A stretch of DNA of 64,000 nucleotides from DATJIG01 sp050260515 (GTDB lineage: Bacteria; Pseudomonadota; Alphaproteobacteria; SMXQ01). Location of the stretch: assembly GCA_050260515.1 (NCBI GenBank), contig JBLNCI010000010.1:50305-114304 (forward strand), in the 5' to 3' direction. The stretch's first letter is position 1. Each line of letters starts with the position of its first letter. The position numbers and the translations under genes were made by a program. Positions 19,181 through 27,808 of the stretch are shown piece after piece. A model generated the notes under the pieces. The model had not been told where the DNA came from, did no database searches, and was given only the letters and a program-made list of their open reading frames with translations.

Positions 19181-19825
19181 CTATGCCTGTTCGTTGCCGT
19201 TGCCGGCGGTGAGACTGCGTTCAATGGCGGCTTCGATGGTGCTCCAGGTGTCGTCGAACCGTCGTTCGGCGCCGCCGTCTGCCCACTCGACGCGGCAATC
19301 CGTCGGGGCCATTTCGGGGTCGCCGAACAGCGCGATCTTGCCGGTGAAGCCGCAGGCGGCGGCGATGCGCTCGATGTCCTTCTGCAGCGCGTCGATGATC
19401 GGATCGGCCGCGCGGATGACGACGCGCGGCTCGTCGTAGAGCTCGGCGAGGCACGTGCGGACCAGGCCTTCCACCTCGGGGAGCGGATTGCGGCGCGCGA
19501 GCTCGGGGACGGCGCGCGACAGCACCGCCATCACCGTCCGGACGCTCTGGGCGGCGAGATGCTGGTGCATGCGCTCGCGATCGGCGAGGAGCTCCGTGAC
19601 CGCGATCCCGACGCGCTCGAGCACGGTCGCGGCATGTGCCGCGATCGATGACTCGGCTTCGGCGCGTCCCTGCAGCACGCCCTCGGCACGCCCCTGCTCG
19701 CGTGCGGCGGCGAGCTCGGCCTCGCCGAACTTCGGAGCCTCGGGCGCGTTCGGACCCTTCAGCGGCTCGTCGAAGCGGGCGCCGAAGTCGAACTTGCGCA
19801 CGGTCTTGGACGCGTTGGCCGCCAT
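19181..19825 (-). CDS. fliH: Flagellar assembly protein FliH (FlbE-like)
   Basis: Predicted regulator of the FliI ATPase. The 214 residues have a FDFGARFDEP N-terminal motif seen in alphaproteobacterial FliH/FlbE proteins, an Ala/Glu/Arg-rich coiled coil (about 35-75), and a C-terminal domain ending CRVEWADGGAERRFDDTWSTIEAAI, close to the FliH/V-ATPase E-subunit-like motif. Its ATG overlaps the stop of fliG by one base (TGATG). The identity rests on position between fliG and fliN and on these motifs. Confidence 0.85.
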   Translation of the reverse strand: MAANASKTVRKFDFGARFDEPLKGPNAPEAPKFGEAELAAAREQGRAEGVLQGRAEAESSIAAHAATVLERVGIAVTELLADRERMHQHLAAQSVRTVMAVLSRAVPELARRNPLPEVEGLVRTCLAELYDEPRVVIRAADPIIDALQKDIERIAAACGFTGKIALFGDPEMAPTDCRVEWADGGAERRFDDTWSTIEAAIERSLTAGNGNEQA

Positions 19826-20844
19826 CAGTAGACGAGCTCCTCGTCTTCCTTGCTCTCGGCGATGATGATTTCGCCCTTCTCGGCGAGATCCTTGGCGATG
19901 TTGACCATGTACATCTGCGATTCGTCGACGTCGCGGAGGCGGACGGGGCCCATGTCCTCCATCTCCTCGCGCAGCAGCTTCGCGGCGCGCTCGGACATGT
20001 TGGTGAAGAACAGGTTGCGCAGCGTCTCCGACGCACCCTTGAGGGCGATCGCGAGCTTCTGCTTCTCGACCGCGCGGAGCAGCGTCTGGATGCCGGTGGG
20101 GTCGAGCTTCTGCAGGTCCTCGAACGTGAACATGAGGGCCTTGATCTTCTCCGCCGACTCGCGGTTGCGCTCCTCGAGTGCCGCGAAGAAGCGCGATTCG
20201 GTGGAGCGGTCGAAGTTGTTGAAGATCTCCGCCATCACCTCGTGCGGATCACGACGATTGGTGCGGGCGAGGTTGGACATGAATTCGGTGCGCAGCGTCT
20301 TCTCGACTCCGTCGAGGATGTCCTTCTGCACCGTCTCCATGCGCAGCATGCGGGTCACGACCTCCATTGCGAAGGCCTCCGGGAGCAGGCTGAGGACGCG
20401 GGCCGCGTGCTCGGGGCGGATCTTCGTCATCACCACGGCGACGGTCTGCGGGTACTCGTTCTTGAAGTAGGAGGCGAGGATCTGCTCGTTCACGTTGCCG
20501 AGCTTGTCCCACATGGTGCGACCGGCGGGACCGCGGATCTCCTCCATGATGGATTCGACGCGTTCCTTGTTCAGCGACTTCATCAGAAGCCGCTCGGTGC
20601 TCTCGTAGCTGCCGACCAGCGAGCCGGAGGACGAGAGCTGGTCGACGAAATCGACGCACAGCCGCTCGATGACGCCGGTGCCGACGCGCCCGAGGCTGGC
20701 CATCGTCTGCGACAGCTCCTTGATCTCCTCATCGTCCATCATCGAGAACAGACGCGCAGTCTGATCCTCGCTCAGCGAGAGGAGCAGGATGGCGGCCTTT
20801 TCCTGGCCGGTCAGCGAGCGGTAATCGTCCTTGGCGAGCGCCAT
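19825..20844 (-). CDS. fliG: Flagellar motor switch protein FliG
   Basis: Rotor protein that couples the stator to the C ring. The 339 residues have all three FliG domains. The N-terminal FliF-binding region is LTGQEKAAILLLSLSEDQTA, the middle domain has YPQTVAVVMTKIRPEHAARV, and the C-terminal torque domain ends in RDVDESQMYMVNIAKDLAEK, with the EHPQ-like middle motif replaced by NEYPQT. It lies directly after fliF in the operon. Confidence 0.97.
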   Translation of the reverse strand: MALAKDDYRSLTGQEKAAILLLSLSEDQTARLFSMMDDEEIKELSQTMASLGRVGTGVIERLCVDFVDQLSSSGSLVGSYESTERLLMKSLNKERVESIMEEIRGPAGRTMWDKLGNVNEQILASYFKNEYPQTVAVVMTKIRPEHAARVLSLLPEAFAMEVVTRMLRMETVQKDILDGVEKTLRTEFMSNLARTNRRDPHEVMAEIFNNFDRSTESRFFAALEERNRESAEKIKALMFTFEDLQKLDPTGIQTLLRAVEKQKLAIALKGASETLRNLFFTNMSERAAKLLREEMEDMGPVRLRDVDESQMYMVNIAKDLAEKGEIIIAESKEDEELVY

Positions 20845-20865
20845 GGCTTACGTCCCCTGTACGCG

Positions 20866-22518
20866 CTAATTCTGCTGGTACATCCAACTGCGGATGATGT
20901 TGACGGCTTCCTCGGGATGCTTGTCGACGATCTCGCCGACCTTCTTCACGGTCGACTCGCGGACGCGGCCCTCGACCTGCGCGAGATCGATCTGACCGTC
21001 GGGCCCCGCGGCGGCGAGCGCGCCTGGCCCACCGAGCGCCGCCATTCCCGCGCCGTCCGCCCCCGGCGGCAGCAGACTCGGCTGCTGGGCCGCGGCGATC
21101 GATTCGGAAATGAGGTTCTTCGACGACGCGATCGCGTCGGGCAGCGACTCGAGGATGCGCTTCATCAGCGGGCGCACGACCATCAACAGGATGAGGATCG
21201 CGACCACGCCCATGACCACGAGCTCGGCGATGCGCATGTAGTCGTTCTTGGTCAGGCCGAACAGCGGACGGGTCGGCTCTTCGACGGGCTCGTCGCCCTG
21301 CGCGAAGCGCATGTTGACCACCTCGACCTTGTCGCCGCGCTGGGCGCTGAAGCCGACCGCCGACTGGACGAGTCGGGTGATGGTCTGCATCTCCTCTGGG
21401 CCGCGCGGCTGGTAGACCCGCGTCTTGTTCGGACCCTCGGTGTAGGTGCCGTCCACCAGCACCGCGACCGACAGGTGCTTCACCGAGCCGCCCTCGCGGA
21501 CGTAGGTCTCGGTCTTCTTCGAGATCTCGAAGTTGACCGTTTCCTCGGTGCGGTTCGAGCGGTTCGACGCGCCGCCGTTTCCGGAGGTGGCCGGGGCGCC
21601 GGGGAGGTTGTTGGCGACGCTGACCGGCTGGCTCTCGCCGTCCCGGCTCGCGTTGTTCTCCTCGACGGACTGGGTCGAGCGGACGACCTGGCCGTCGGGA
21701 TCGTAGGTCTCGGATGTGGTCGACACGCGGTCGAAATCCATCTCCGCGGTCACCTCGGCGCGGACGCGGCCCGGTCCCACGGTGCGCTCGAGCATCTCCT
21801 CGATGGTGCGGGCGAGGCGGGTCTCGTAGGCGAGGCGTGCGTCGTCGCCGGCGAGCGCGGTCGCGGACTTCTCATCCTTGGCCTCGCCGCTTGCGAGCAG
21901 CGTGCCCTGGTTGTCGATGATCGAGATGCGCGTCGGCTTCAGCTTGGGCACCGCCGAGGCGACGAGGTGCTGGATCGAGGCTACTTCGGTCTTTGAGAGC
22001 CGGCGGCCGCCGACCATCTGCAGCAGCACCGAGGCCGAGGCCTCCTGTGGCTCGCGGGCGAACGCCTCGCGCTTCGGCAGCACGAGATGTACGCGCGCGT
22101 TCTGCACGTAGTTGAGAGAGCGGATGCTGCGCGCCAGTTCGCCCTCGAGCGCGCGCAGATGCTGGATGTCGAGCACGAAGCTCGACGTCCCGAACGCCTC
22201 CGAGCGATCGAACAGCTCGTAACCCATGCTGCCGCCGGTCGGCAGCCCTTCGCCGGCGAGTGTCATCCGCAGACGGAGGACCTGGTCGCCCGGGACGAGG
22301 ATCTGGCCGTTACCGCGCAGCTCGTACGGAACCTTCTGCGCTTCGAGTTTGGTGATGATCCGGCCGCTGTCGGTCGGGTCGAGCTCGCCATAGAGGAGCG
22401 TGAGGCTGGGGGTGGTCAGCCGCGACGTGATGAAGAAGAAGAACGCGATGGATGCCGCGACGATGGCGGCGATCACGAGAAGCCGGGAGGCGCCGAGGTT
22501 GCGCAGAGTATCGAGCAC
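20866..22518 (-). CDS. fliF: Flagellar MS-ring protein FliF
   Basis: Forms the MS ring in the inner membrane, the first assembled structure. The 550 residues have an N-terminal transmembrane helix (LLVIAAIVAASIAFFFFITS), periplasmic ring-building motifs (including RVHLVLPKREAFAREPQEAS and PGRVRAEVTAEMDFDRVSTT), a C-terminal transmembrane helix (IAELVVMGVVAILILLMVV) and a cytoplasmic FliG-binding tail ending HPEEAVNIIRSWMYQ. It is the first structural gene of the early operon, downstream of a CtrA box and an FlbD-like site. Confidence 0.97.
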   Translation of the reverse strand: MLDTLRNLGASRLLVIAAIVAASIAFFFFITSRLTTPSLTLLYGELDPTDSGRIITKLEAQKVPYELRGNGQILVPGDQVLRLRMTLAGEGLPTGGSMGYELFDRSEAFGTSSFVLDIQHLRALEGELARSIRSLNYVQNARVHLVLPKREAFAREPQEASASVLLQMVGGRRLSKTEVASIQHLVASAVPKLKPTRISIIDNQGTLLASGEAKDEKSATALAGDDARLAYETRLARTIEEMLERTVGPGRVRAEVTAEMDFDRVSTTSETYDPDGQVVRSTQSVEENNASRDGESQPVSVANNLPGAPATSGNGGASNRSNRTEETVNFEISKKTETYVREGGSVKHLSVAVLVDGTYTEGPNKTRVYQPRGPEEMQTITRLVQSAVGFSAQRGDKVEVVNMRFAQGDEPVEEPTRPLFGLTKNDYMRIAELVVMGVVAILILLMVVRPLMKRILESLPDAIASSKNLISESIAAAQQPSLLPPGADGAGMAALGGPGALAAAGPDGQIDLAQVEGRVRESTVKKVGEIVDKHPEEAVNIIRSWMYQQN

Positions 22519-22591
22519 GTCGCACCTGAGGTTGCGCTGAACACACTCACCCGCAGCGGGGTGTCGTGCGTCGAAGGTGCGCCGTCCCTGG

Positions 22592-22606
22592 TGAACAACG
22601 TCTTAA
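22592..22606. promoter_or_regulatory. Near-consensus CtrA box of the fliF promoter
   Basis: TGAACAACGTCTTAA on the plus strand (reverse TTAA-GACGTTG-TTCA) matches TTAA-N7-TTAA at 7 of 8 positions. It lies 74-88 bases before the fliF start, four bases from the palindrome at 22611-22625. Confidence 0.5.
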
Positions 22607-22610
22607 CGGG

Positions 22611-22625
22611 CGGCAATTTTTGCCG
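22611..22625. promoter_or_regulatory. FlbD-type palindrome at the fliF promoter
   Basis: CGGCAATTTTTGCCG is an exact CGGCA-N5-TGCCG palindrome within the longer inverted repeat GGGCGGCAA/TTGCCGCCC (22608-22628). No sigma-54 element follows it. Its position beside the CtrA box suggests that FlbD represses fliF here, as in Caulobacter (inference). Confidence 0.55.
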
Positions 22626-22702
22626 CCCGCGGGGGAAAAAATTTCCTGTGGATAGTCGTCGGCGGGCGGACGGGCGGAGACGCGTCCGCGCTCAGGCGCC
22701 GA

Positions 22703-23011
22703 TCAGGGTTCGGATGCCTCGGCCGCGGGCGTGGGGCCGCCGCGATAGCTCTGGACCTTGGTCGCGCGGAGACCGCGGACGCCGTGCGCCTCCATCAGCC
22801 GCTGCCACGACAGGAATTCATCGATGGACAGCGTGTAGCGACGACACGCCTCATCGAGGCTGAGCAGGCCATGGCGAACGGCAGCTACGACCTCGGCCTT
22901 CCGCCGCACCACCCAGCGCTTCGTGTTGGGCGGTGGCAGATCGTCGAGGGTCAAGGGCCTCCCGCCCCGAGAGGGCAAGGTTCGCGGTCGCCGCGGTGAA
23001 CCTTGATCCAT
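22703..23011 (-). CDS. sciP: CtrA inhibitor SciP (DUF1153)
   Basis: Small helix-turn-helix protein that binds CtrA or CtrA promoters and blocks transcription in G1-phase Caulobacter. The 102 residues contain the DUF1153 signature LPPPNTKRWVVRRKAEVVAA, then LLSLDEACRRYTLSIDEFLS. The ATG at 23011 (MDQGSPRRPRTLP) has GGAGG 8 bases upstream, which decides it over an in-frame GTG at 23026. It lies immediately upstream of fliF on the same strand, near the position it has in Caulobacter. Its own upstream region (23012-23110) holds several TTAA/TTAG tetramers but no exact CtrA box. Confidence 0.92.
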   Translation of the reverse strand: MDQGSPRRPRTLPSRGGRPLTLDDLPPPNTKRWVVRRKAEVVAAVRHGLLSLDEACRRYTLSIDEFLSWQRLMEAHGVRGLRATKVQSYRGGPTPAAEASEP

Positions 23012-23140
23012 TGCGAGAACCTCCACGCAAACTCCGCAGCAGGCTACATGCCCGCGCGGCCTCGAACGGTAGTCGTCGCGGGTTTAAAAACGCCTAAGGA
23101 AAATGGTTAAGCGCGCGCCGCGGGGGAGGCGAAAAGGCGA

Positions 23141-23169
23141 GGCCCGGCGCGGGTTTCCCGCGCCGGGCC
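23141..23169 (-). terminator. Terminator of the hook operon after flgE
   Basis: A perfect 13-bp stem, GGCCCGGCGCGGG with a TTT loop and CCCGCGCCGGGCC, lies just after the flgE stop. On the minus strand it is followed by a short CCTTTTCG stretch rather than a long T run. Confidence 0.7.
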
Positions 23170-23179
23170 GACGCTTCCG

Positions 23180-25057
23180 TTAACGCTTGATCTGCACCAG
23201 CTCGTTGAGCATGTCGTCGACGGTAGTGATGATCTTCGTGTTCGCCGAGTAGGCGCGCTGGGCGACGATCATGTTGGTGAACTCGGAACCGAGGTCGACC
23301 GTGGAGGTTTCGAGCGAGCCCGCGGCGATCGCGCCGAGGCCGCCGGTCTTGGCGGCGCCGAGCACCGGCACGCCCGAGTTGTCGGAGGCGAGGAAGGCGT
23401 TGCCGTTCTTCGAGATCAGCCCGTTCGGGTTGGTGAAGGAGACGAGCGGGATCTTGTAGATCGCGCGCGACAGGCCGTTGTCGAAGTTGGCCGAGACGAT
23501 GCCCGTCTCGCTGATCGAGACGCCGCTGAACGAGCCGAACTGCACGCCGTCCTGGGAGATCTTGTTGACGGTGTAGTCGCTCGAGAACTGCGTCAGGCCG
23601 TCGGTGGACCCGGTCGCGCCGAGGTCGAGGGTGATGGAGGAGTCCGAGGCACCCGTGGCCCAGCCGGCGATCGACAGGGAGGAGATGTTGAACGCCGACG
23701 GCGTGCCGTCGCCCGCGAAGGCCACGGCGGGCGAAGCCGCCGCCATGGTGAAGGCGGAGGTTGTGATGGCCGCCGAGCTGAACGACACGGCGAGCGAGCC
23801 GCCGGTCGCGGTCTGCAGGAAGTTGAGGTTGCCGCCGCTGACCGTCATGCGCGAGTCGGTCACGGCGGTGTCGAGGTTTGCGAGCGTCGCGGCGAGACTG
23901 CCGCCGATCGTGATCGCCGTGTTGCCGCCGCCGACCGCCGCGTTGTTGTCGAACTCGTACGTCGTGCCGCCGATGGTGATCGTGTCGCCGTCCGCCGGCT
24001 GGCCCGAGAACGTGACGGTGCCGCTGCCGTAGGCGGTGAGGGTCGGGATGGTGAACGCGCCGGTGGCCGACTGCGTGATCGCCGACGTGCTGGTCGGATC
24101 GATCGTGAGCGCGGCCCGCCCCGGCGACTGGGTGATGGTCAGCGCGGAGGAGCCGGCGGTGACGCGCGAGTCCGAGACCGCGGTCGCGAGATTGCCGATC
24201 GTCAGCGGCAGCGTCGTGCCGATCGAGACGGCGGTGTTGCCGCCGGTCACCGACGAATTCGAATCGAACTCGTACGTCGTGCTGCCGATCGTCACCGTGT
24301 CGCCGTCCGCGGGCTGGCCGGTGAACTCGAGCTGACCTTGAGCGAAGTAGGGTTTGCCCGAGGAGTTGAGCGCGGCGATCATCGCCGCTCCGGCGGGAAC
24401 CGTCGTCGAGTAGCCCCACTCGTTGACGCTGCTCTTGGTGAACGTGAAGCCGACGTCGTGAGCGACGCCGAGCGAGTCGAAGATCTCGACGTTGGTCGTG
24501 TGGCTGTCGCCGTTCGCGTCCGACGCGGGAAGGTTCACGCCGAGGTGGATGTTCCCGGTCGCCGTGGCGGTGCCCGACACGCCCGAGATGTTGACGGTCT
24601 CGAGGTTGCTGAGCACGGAGGTGTTGGTGGTCGTCGGCACGCCCGCCGGATCGGTCGGCCAGCCCTGCAGGTAGTAGCCGGCGGTGTTGAGCAGGTTGCC
24701 CTGGTTGTCGGTGCGGAACGAGCCCGCGCGGCTGAACAGGAACTGATCCGAGGTCGTGGCCGTGGTCGTCGTGTTGACGACGAAGAAGCCCTGGCCCGCC
24801 ACCGCGACGTCGGTCGCCGAGCTCGTCGACTGGAGAATGCCCTGGCGGTCGAACTGGGAGATGCGGTTGAACTGCACGCCGCCGGCGGCGTACGAGTTCG
24901 GCAGGCTCTGCTGCGTCACCAGCGTCGAGAACTCGCCGAACGAGCCCTTGAACCCGACGGTGTTCACGTTCGCGATGTTGTCCGAGATCAAGGCCAGGTT
25001 GTTCGCCTGGGCGTTGAGGCCCGACACACCCGCCGAAAGAGCGCCGTAAAGTGACAT
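23180..25057 (-). CDS. flgE: Flagellar hook protein FlgE
   Basis: Subunit of the hook. The 625 residues begin MSLYGALSAGVSGLNAQANN, followed by the rod/hook motif SDNIANVNTVGFKGS. They end with the D0 helix LETSTVDLGSEFTNMIVAQR and YSANTKIITTVDDMLNELVQ. The middle (about residues 240-420) is long and contains an internal duplication. A strong ribosome site, AGGAGAG, lies before the ATG. It is last in fliK-flgD-flgE, and its stop is followed by a strong hairpin. Confidence 0.96.
   Translation of the reverse strand: MSLYGALSAGVSGLNAQANNLALISDNIANVNTVGFKGSFGEFSTLVTQQSLPNSYAAGGVQFNRISQFDRQGILQSTSSATDVAVAGQGFFVVNTTTTATTSDQFLFSRAGSFRTDNQGNLLNTAGYYLQGWPTDPAGVPTTTNTSVLSNLETVNISGVSGTATATGNIHLGVNLPASDANGDSHTTNVEIFDSLGVAHDVGFTFTKSSVNEWGYSTTVPAGAAMIAALNSSGKPYFAQGQLEFTGQPADGDTVTIGSTTYEFDSNSSVTGGNTAVSIGTTLPLTIGNLATAVSDSRVTAGSSALTITQSPGRAALTIDPTSTSAITQSATGAFTIPTLTAYGSGTVTFSGQPADGDTITIGGTTYEFDNNAAVGGGNTAITIGGSLAATLANLDTAVTDSRMTVSGGNLNFLQTATGGSLAVSFSSAAITTSAFTMAAASPAVAFAGDGTPSAFNISSLSIAGWATGASDSSITLDLGATGSTDGLTQFSSDYTVNKISQDGVQFGSFSGVSISETGIVSANFDNGLSRAIYKIPLVSFTNPNGLISKNGNAFLASDNSGVPVLGAAKTGGLGAIAAGSLETSTVDLGSEFTNMIVAQRAYSANTKIITTVDDMLNELVQIKR
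23813..24325 (-). repeat. Internal duplication in the variable region of FlgE
   Basis: Two copies of a segment of about 66 residues start at 24325 (FTGQPADGDTVTIGSTTYEF) and 24010 (FSGQPADGDTITIGGTTYEF), 105 codons apart. More than half of aligned residues are identical, including GGNTA and TAV(S/T)DSR. It looks like a domain duplication in the surface-exposed part of the hook. Confidence 0.8.
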
Positions 25058-25139
25058 GTGTCTCTCCTTTTGACTTCCTGTCTGCCCGCCGGCGGCGGCG
25101 CAGAGATGGTGGCTTTCCTAGCGACCGGCTTGCGCCGGC

Positions 25140-25832
25140 TCAGTTCCGAACCGAAACGACCTTGGTGAAGGGCACCTCGACGCCGTTGACGAGGAGGTTG
25201 AGCGTGCCGTCCGAGCTGTCGACGCCCTGCACCTGGCCCATCGAGCCGACGACCACGGGGATGTCCTTGCTGTTGCTGTCCGCCGCCGAGACCGACAGCG
25301 TGTAGTTCCCCGCGGGCAGCGGATTTCCGTTGGTGTCCTTGCCGTTCCACGTGAAGGTGTGCGACCCGGCATTCGTTTCGCCGGGACCGGCGTAGACGGG
25401 CCGGCCGAGCGAATTGCTGACGACCAGCGCAGTCGCGGCCGACTTGCCGGACAGCGAATAGGTGAACTGTGCGGTGCCGTCCTTGGCCAGCGCGGCCGTC
25501 GGGTTGTCGACCTGCACGGTCTTGCCGATGTAATTGACCGCCGCCGCCGCCTGGCTGCCCTGGGACAGCGTGATCAGCGACTTGATGTTGGTGTTGACGT
25601 TCGAGGTCTGCTCGACGTTCGCGAACATGGCGAGCTGCTGCGTGAACTGCGTCGTGTCCATCGGCGACAGCGGATCCTGGTACTTGAGCTGCGTCGTCAG
25701 CAGCGTGAGGAAGCTGTTGAAGTCGCCGGCGATCGAGTTCTTGCCCGAGGACTTGTCGGCGAGCACCGACGCGTTGGTGGTCGCGGCGGATGTGGAGGAG
25801 TTGGTGATCGGGCTGTTCGGCACGGACGTCAT
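25140..25832 (-). CDS. flgD: Hook scaffolding protein FlgD
   Basis: Cap that directs hook assembly and is absent from the finished organelle. The 230 residues have the FlgD N-terminal signature FNSFLTLLTTQLKYQDPLSPMDTTQF near residue 40, and EQTSNVNTNIKSLI. The C-terminal FlgD Ig-like region has FTWNGKDTNGNPLPAGNYTL. It sits between fliK (13-base gap) and flgE. Confidence 0.96.
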   Translation of the reverse strand: MTSVPNSPITNSSTSAATTNASVLADKSSGKNSIAGDFNSFLTLLTTQLKYQDPLSPMDTTQFTQQLAMFANVEQTSNVNTNIKSLITLSQGSQAAAAVNYIGKTVQVDNPTAALAKDGTAQFTYSLSGKSAATALVVSNSLGRPVYAGPGETNAGSHTFTWNGKDTNGNPLPAGNYTLSVSAADSNSKDIPVVVGSMGQVQGVDSSDGTLNLLVNGVEVPFTKVVSVRN

Positions 25833-25846
25833 GGGCGTGGCTCCAA

Positions 25847-27559
25847 TCAGACGCGGATGTCGACGCCGCCGAGGGCGACGCGAGCGTTCATGTAGGCGGC
25901 AAGCGCGACGTTCGCGCCGCCGTCGTCGGTTTCCAGGTTCGGGCGGGCATAAGGCGCGGCGCTGCCTTGCGCGAACATCGGCTGCTGACGGCCACCGTCG
26001 CCGCGGAGGTTGAACGACAGGCTGCCCGAGTCCGCCCTGATCCCGGCGTTCTCGAGCGCGCGCTCGAGCCGGTGCGAGTCGCGCTGCAGCAGGTCGAGCG
26101 TATCGGCCCGGTCGGCGCTGATCGTCGCCTTGGCGATGCCGCCGTCGTCGTGCATCTCGAGCTTGATCTCGATGGCGCCGAGGTGGGCGGGCTTGAGCTG
26201 GATCGTGAAGCGGTCGAGGCCCTCGTCGGCGGCCTTGGCGACGTGTGCCACCACCTGCTCGACGGTGACCGGCGGCAGCGACGGCGCGGTGCGCGCGGCC
26301 GCCTGGTAGATCTGATGGGCCTGCGGGTTCGCGGCCGGCGCGGCGATCGGCGTCGCGGCGGCCGGAGCGTCGGCCGACGCCGTCGGTGCGTCGCCGCCCG
26401 AAGCTGGCGCGGGCACGGCGGCGACCAGCGCCGGGCTGTTTTCGATCGCGATCGCCGCCGGCGTGATCGTCGGCGCCGGACCGTTGTCCTTGGCCGACGC
26501 CGGCTGAACGTCGGCCTGGGTCTTGGTGTCGCGCGTCGCCGCCTTGGGCTCGGCGCGAGGCGCGGCGATCCTGGCGACGGGTTCGGTCGGGCGCGCCACC
26601 TGAGCGGCGGCTTCGGCCGCGACCGGCGCCTGCGGCGCCGGAGCAACGGTGGTCGACGAGGTCGCCGCCGCTACCGGCGCTGCGGTGTTCGTGTTCGGGG
26701 CGACCGGAGCGTCGGCCTTTTGCGTCGTCATCGGCGCCTCGGCGCTCGACGCGGTTGCGGGGGCGGGTTGCTGCGTCTGCGCGGCGGCGAGGATGACGCG
26801 CGGAGTGTCGCTCGTCGTGTTCGCGTCGGTCGCTGCCGTCTGCGCCTGGGCCGCGGCGATGATGTCGGCGAACGAGGCCGTGTTCGAGGGCGCCGCCGAG
26901 ACGCCAGCGTCGTCGTCGGTCGCGACCTGTGCCGGCGCGACCGTCGCCGTCTGCGCCGGAGTGGCGGTGGCGTCCGCCGCGACCGCGACCGGCGCGGTCG
27001 CCGCCGTGATGGCGTCGTTCGCGGCGGTGTCCGTGGTCGTGCTGGCGATCAGCGTCGCCTGGAAGGCGTTGACGATCGCCGGAGCGACGGTAACGACGGC
27101 TGCGGTCTGATCGTCGGTCGTCGCGGTGGTGTCCGAGGTCGCGGCGTCGATGGTGGCATCGTCGCGCTGATCGACCTCGTGCTGATCGACGTCGCGCTGA
27201 TCGGCCTGACCGCGGGCAGCCGGCGAGGCGGTGGTGTCGTTGTCGGATTTCGCGGCGGTCTGGTCGGAGGCCGTCGGCTTCTCCGCGGCGCGGCGCGCAT
27301 GAACCGGGCGATCGGCGGCCGATGCCGGCGCCGGGCGATCGCCGCGATCCTTCACCTCGGCGGGGCTCCGGCCGGCGGGCGCCTTGGCGTGCGTCGGGCG
27401 CGGTGCCGGAGTCGAGTCGGCCTTGGCGGGGAACAGTGCGGCGAACGCGTCGTCGGTCTTCGAGCTCCGGTCGCGCGGCGCGGACGCGTTGACGCGCGGC
27501 GCCTGGGGGGCGCCCGCATCAAAACCGACCAGCAGATCCTGCAACGACAGAGCCATCAT
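25847..27559 (-). CDS. fliK: Hook-length control protein FliK
   Basis: Molecular ruler that is exported and switches the export gate from hook to filament substrates. About 430 of the 570 residues are low-complexity Ala/Thr/Asp/Pro. The C-terminal Flg_hook domain is clear: VEQVVAHVAKAADEGLDRFT, LKPAHLGAIEIKLEMHD and LQRDSHRLERALENAGI. Two adjacent ATGs (27559 and 27556) follow AGGA; the second has the better spacing. It is first in the hook operon, behind a sigma-54 promoter. Confidence 0.9.
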   Translation of the reverse strand: MMALSLQDLLVGFDAGAPQAPRVNASAPRDRSSKTDDAFAALFPAKADSTPAPRPTHAKAPAGRSPAEVKDRGDRPAPASAADRPVHARRAAEKPTASDQTAAKSDNDTTASPAARGQADQRDVDQHEVDQRDDATIDAATSDTTATTDDQTAAVVTVAPAIVNAFQATLIASTTTDTAANDAITAATAPVAVAADATATPAQTATVAPAQVATDDDAGVSAAPSNTASFADIIAAAQAQTAATDANTTSDTPRVILAAAQTQQPAPATASSAEAPMTTQKADAPVAPNTNTAAPVAAATSSTTVAPAPQAPVAAEAAAQVARPTEPVARIAAPRAEPKAATRDTKTQADVQPASAKDNGPAPTITPAAIAIENSPALVAAVPAPASGGDAPTASADAPAAATPIAAPAANPQAHQIYQAAARTAPSLPPVTVEQVVAHVAKAADEGLDRFTIQLKPAHLGAIEIKLEMHDDGGIAKATISADRADTLDLLQRDSHRLERALENAGIRADSGSLSFNLRGDGGRQQPMFAQGSAAPYARPNLETDDGGANVALAAYMNARVALGGVDIRV

Positions 27560-27604
27560 TCCTGCCCGGGTGGCGAATGGCGCACACCGGGGCAGGGGAG
27601 GAAA

Positions 27605-27620
27605 AGCAAGGGGCGGGCCA
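27605..27620 (-). promoter_or_regulatory. Sigma-54 promoter of the hook operon
   Basis: Read on the minus strand, TGGCCCGCCCCTTGCT has GG and GC separated by 10 bases and matches TGGCACG-N4-TTGCW except for one base. The start point should lie near 27594, about 35 bases before fliK. Confidence 0.8.
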
Positions 27621-27674
27621 ACGCCAGGGACGATCTAAGTCATTGATTTTCAATGATGTCGATCCCGCGCCGAA

Positions 27675-27707
27675 CGGCACTTTTCGCCGCGGCGGCAATT
27701 CGTGCCA
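27675..27707. promoter_or_regulatory. Pair of FlbD-type palindromes upstream of the hook operon
   Basis: CGGCACTTTTCGCCG (27675-27689) and CGGCAATTCGTGCCA (27693-27707) each fit CGGCA-N5-TGCCG with one mismatch. Their centres are 18 bases apart, about 55-90 bases upstream of the sigma-54 element, the usual place of an enhancer. Confidence 0.6.
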
Positions 27708-27755
27708 GGGCCGGGGCGGGAAGTTTCTGCCGTTCGGCGGATCGCGGCGGGCAAA

Positions 27756-27784
27756 GAAAAAGCCCCGTGCCAGGGCACGGGGCT
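27756..27784 (-). terminator. Intrinsic terminator after fliS
   Basis: AGCCCCGTGCC, an AG loop and GGCACGGGGCT form an 11-bp stem (27761-27784), followed on the minus strand by TTTTTCTTT. It ends the flagellin-fliD-fliS side. Confidence 0.88.
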
Positions 27785-27808
27785 GGTGTTCGGCCGTGAG
27801 GACCGGGA

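Noticed and set aside
22608..22628. The inverted repeat before fliF as a terminator of sciP
   Set aside because: The stem is strong but has no T run in either direction, and its core matches the palindrome found at other flagellar promoters.
27694..27707. TGGCACGAATTGCC on the minus strand as a sigma-54 promoter for fliK
   Set aside because: GG and GC are only 8 bases apart instead of 10; it is better read as an FlbD-type palindrome, and a correctly spaced element lies at 27605.
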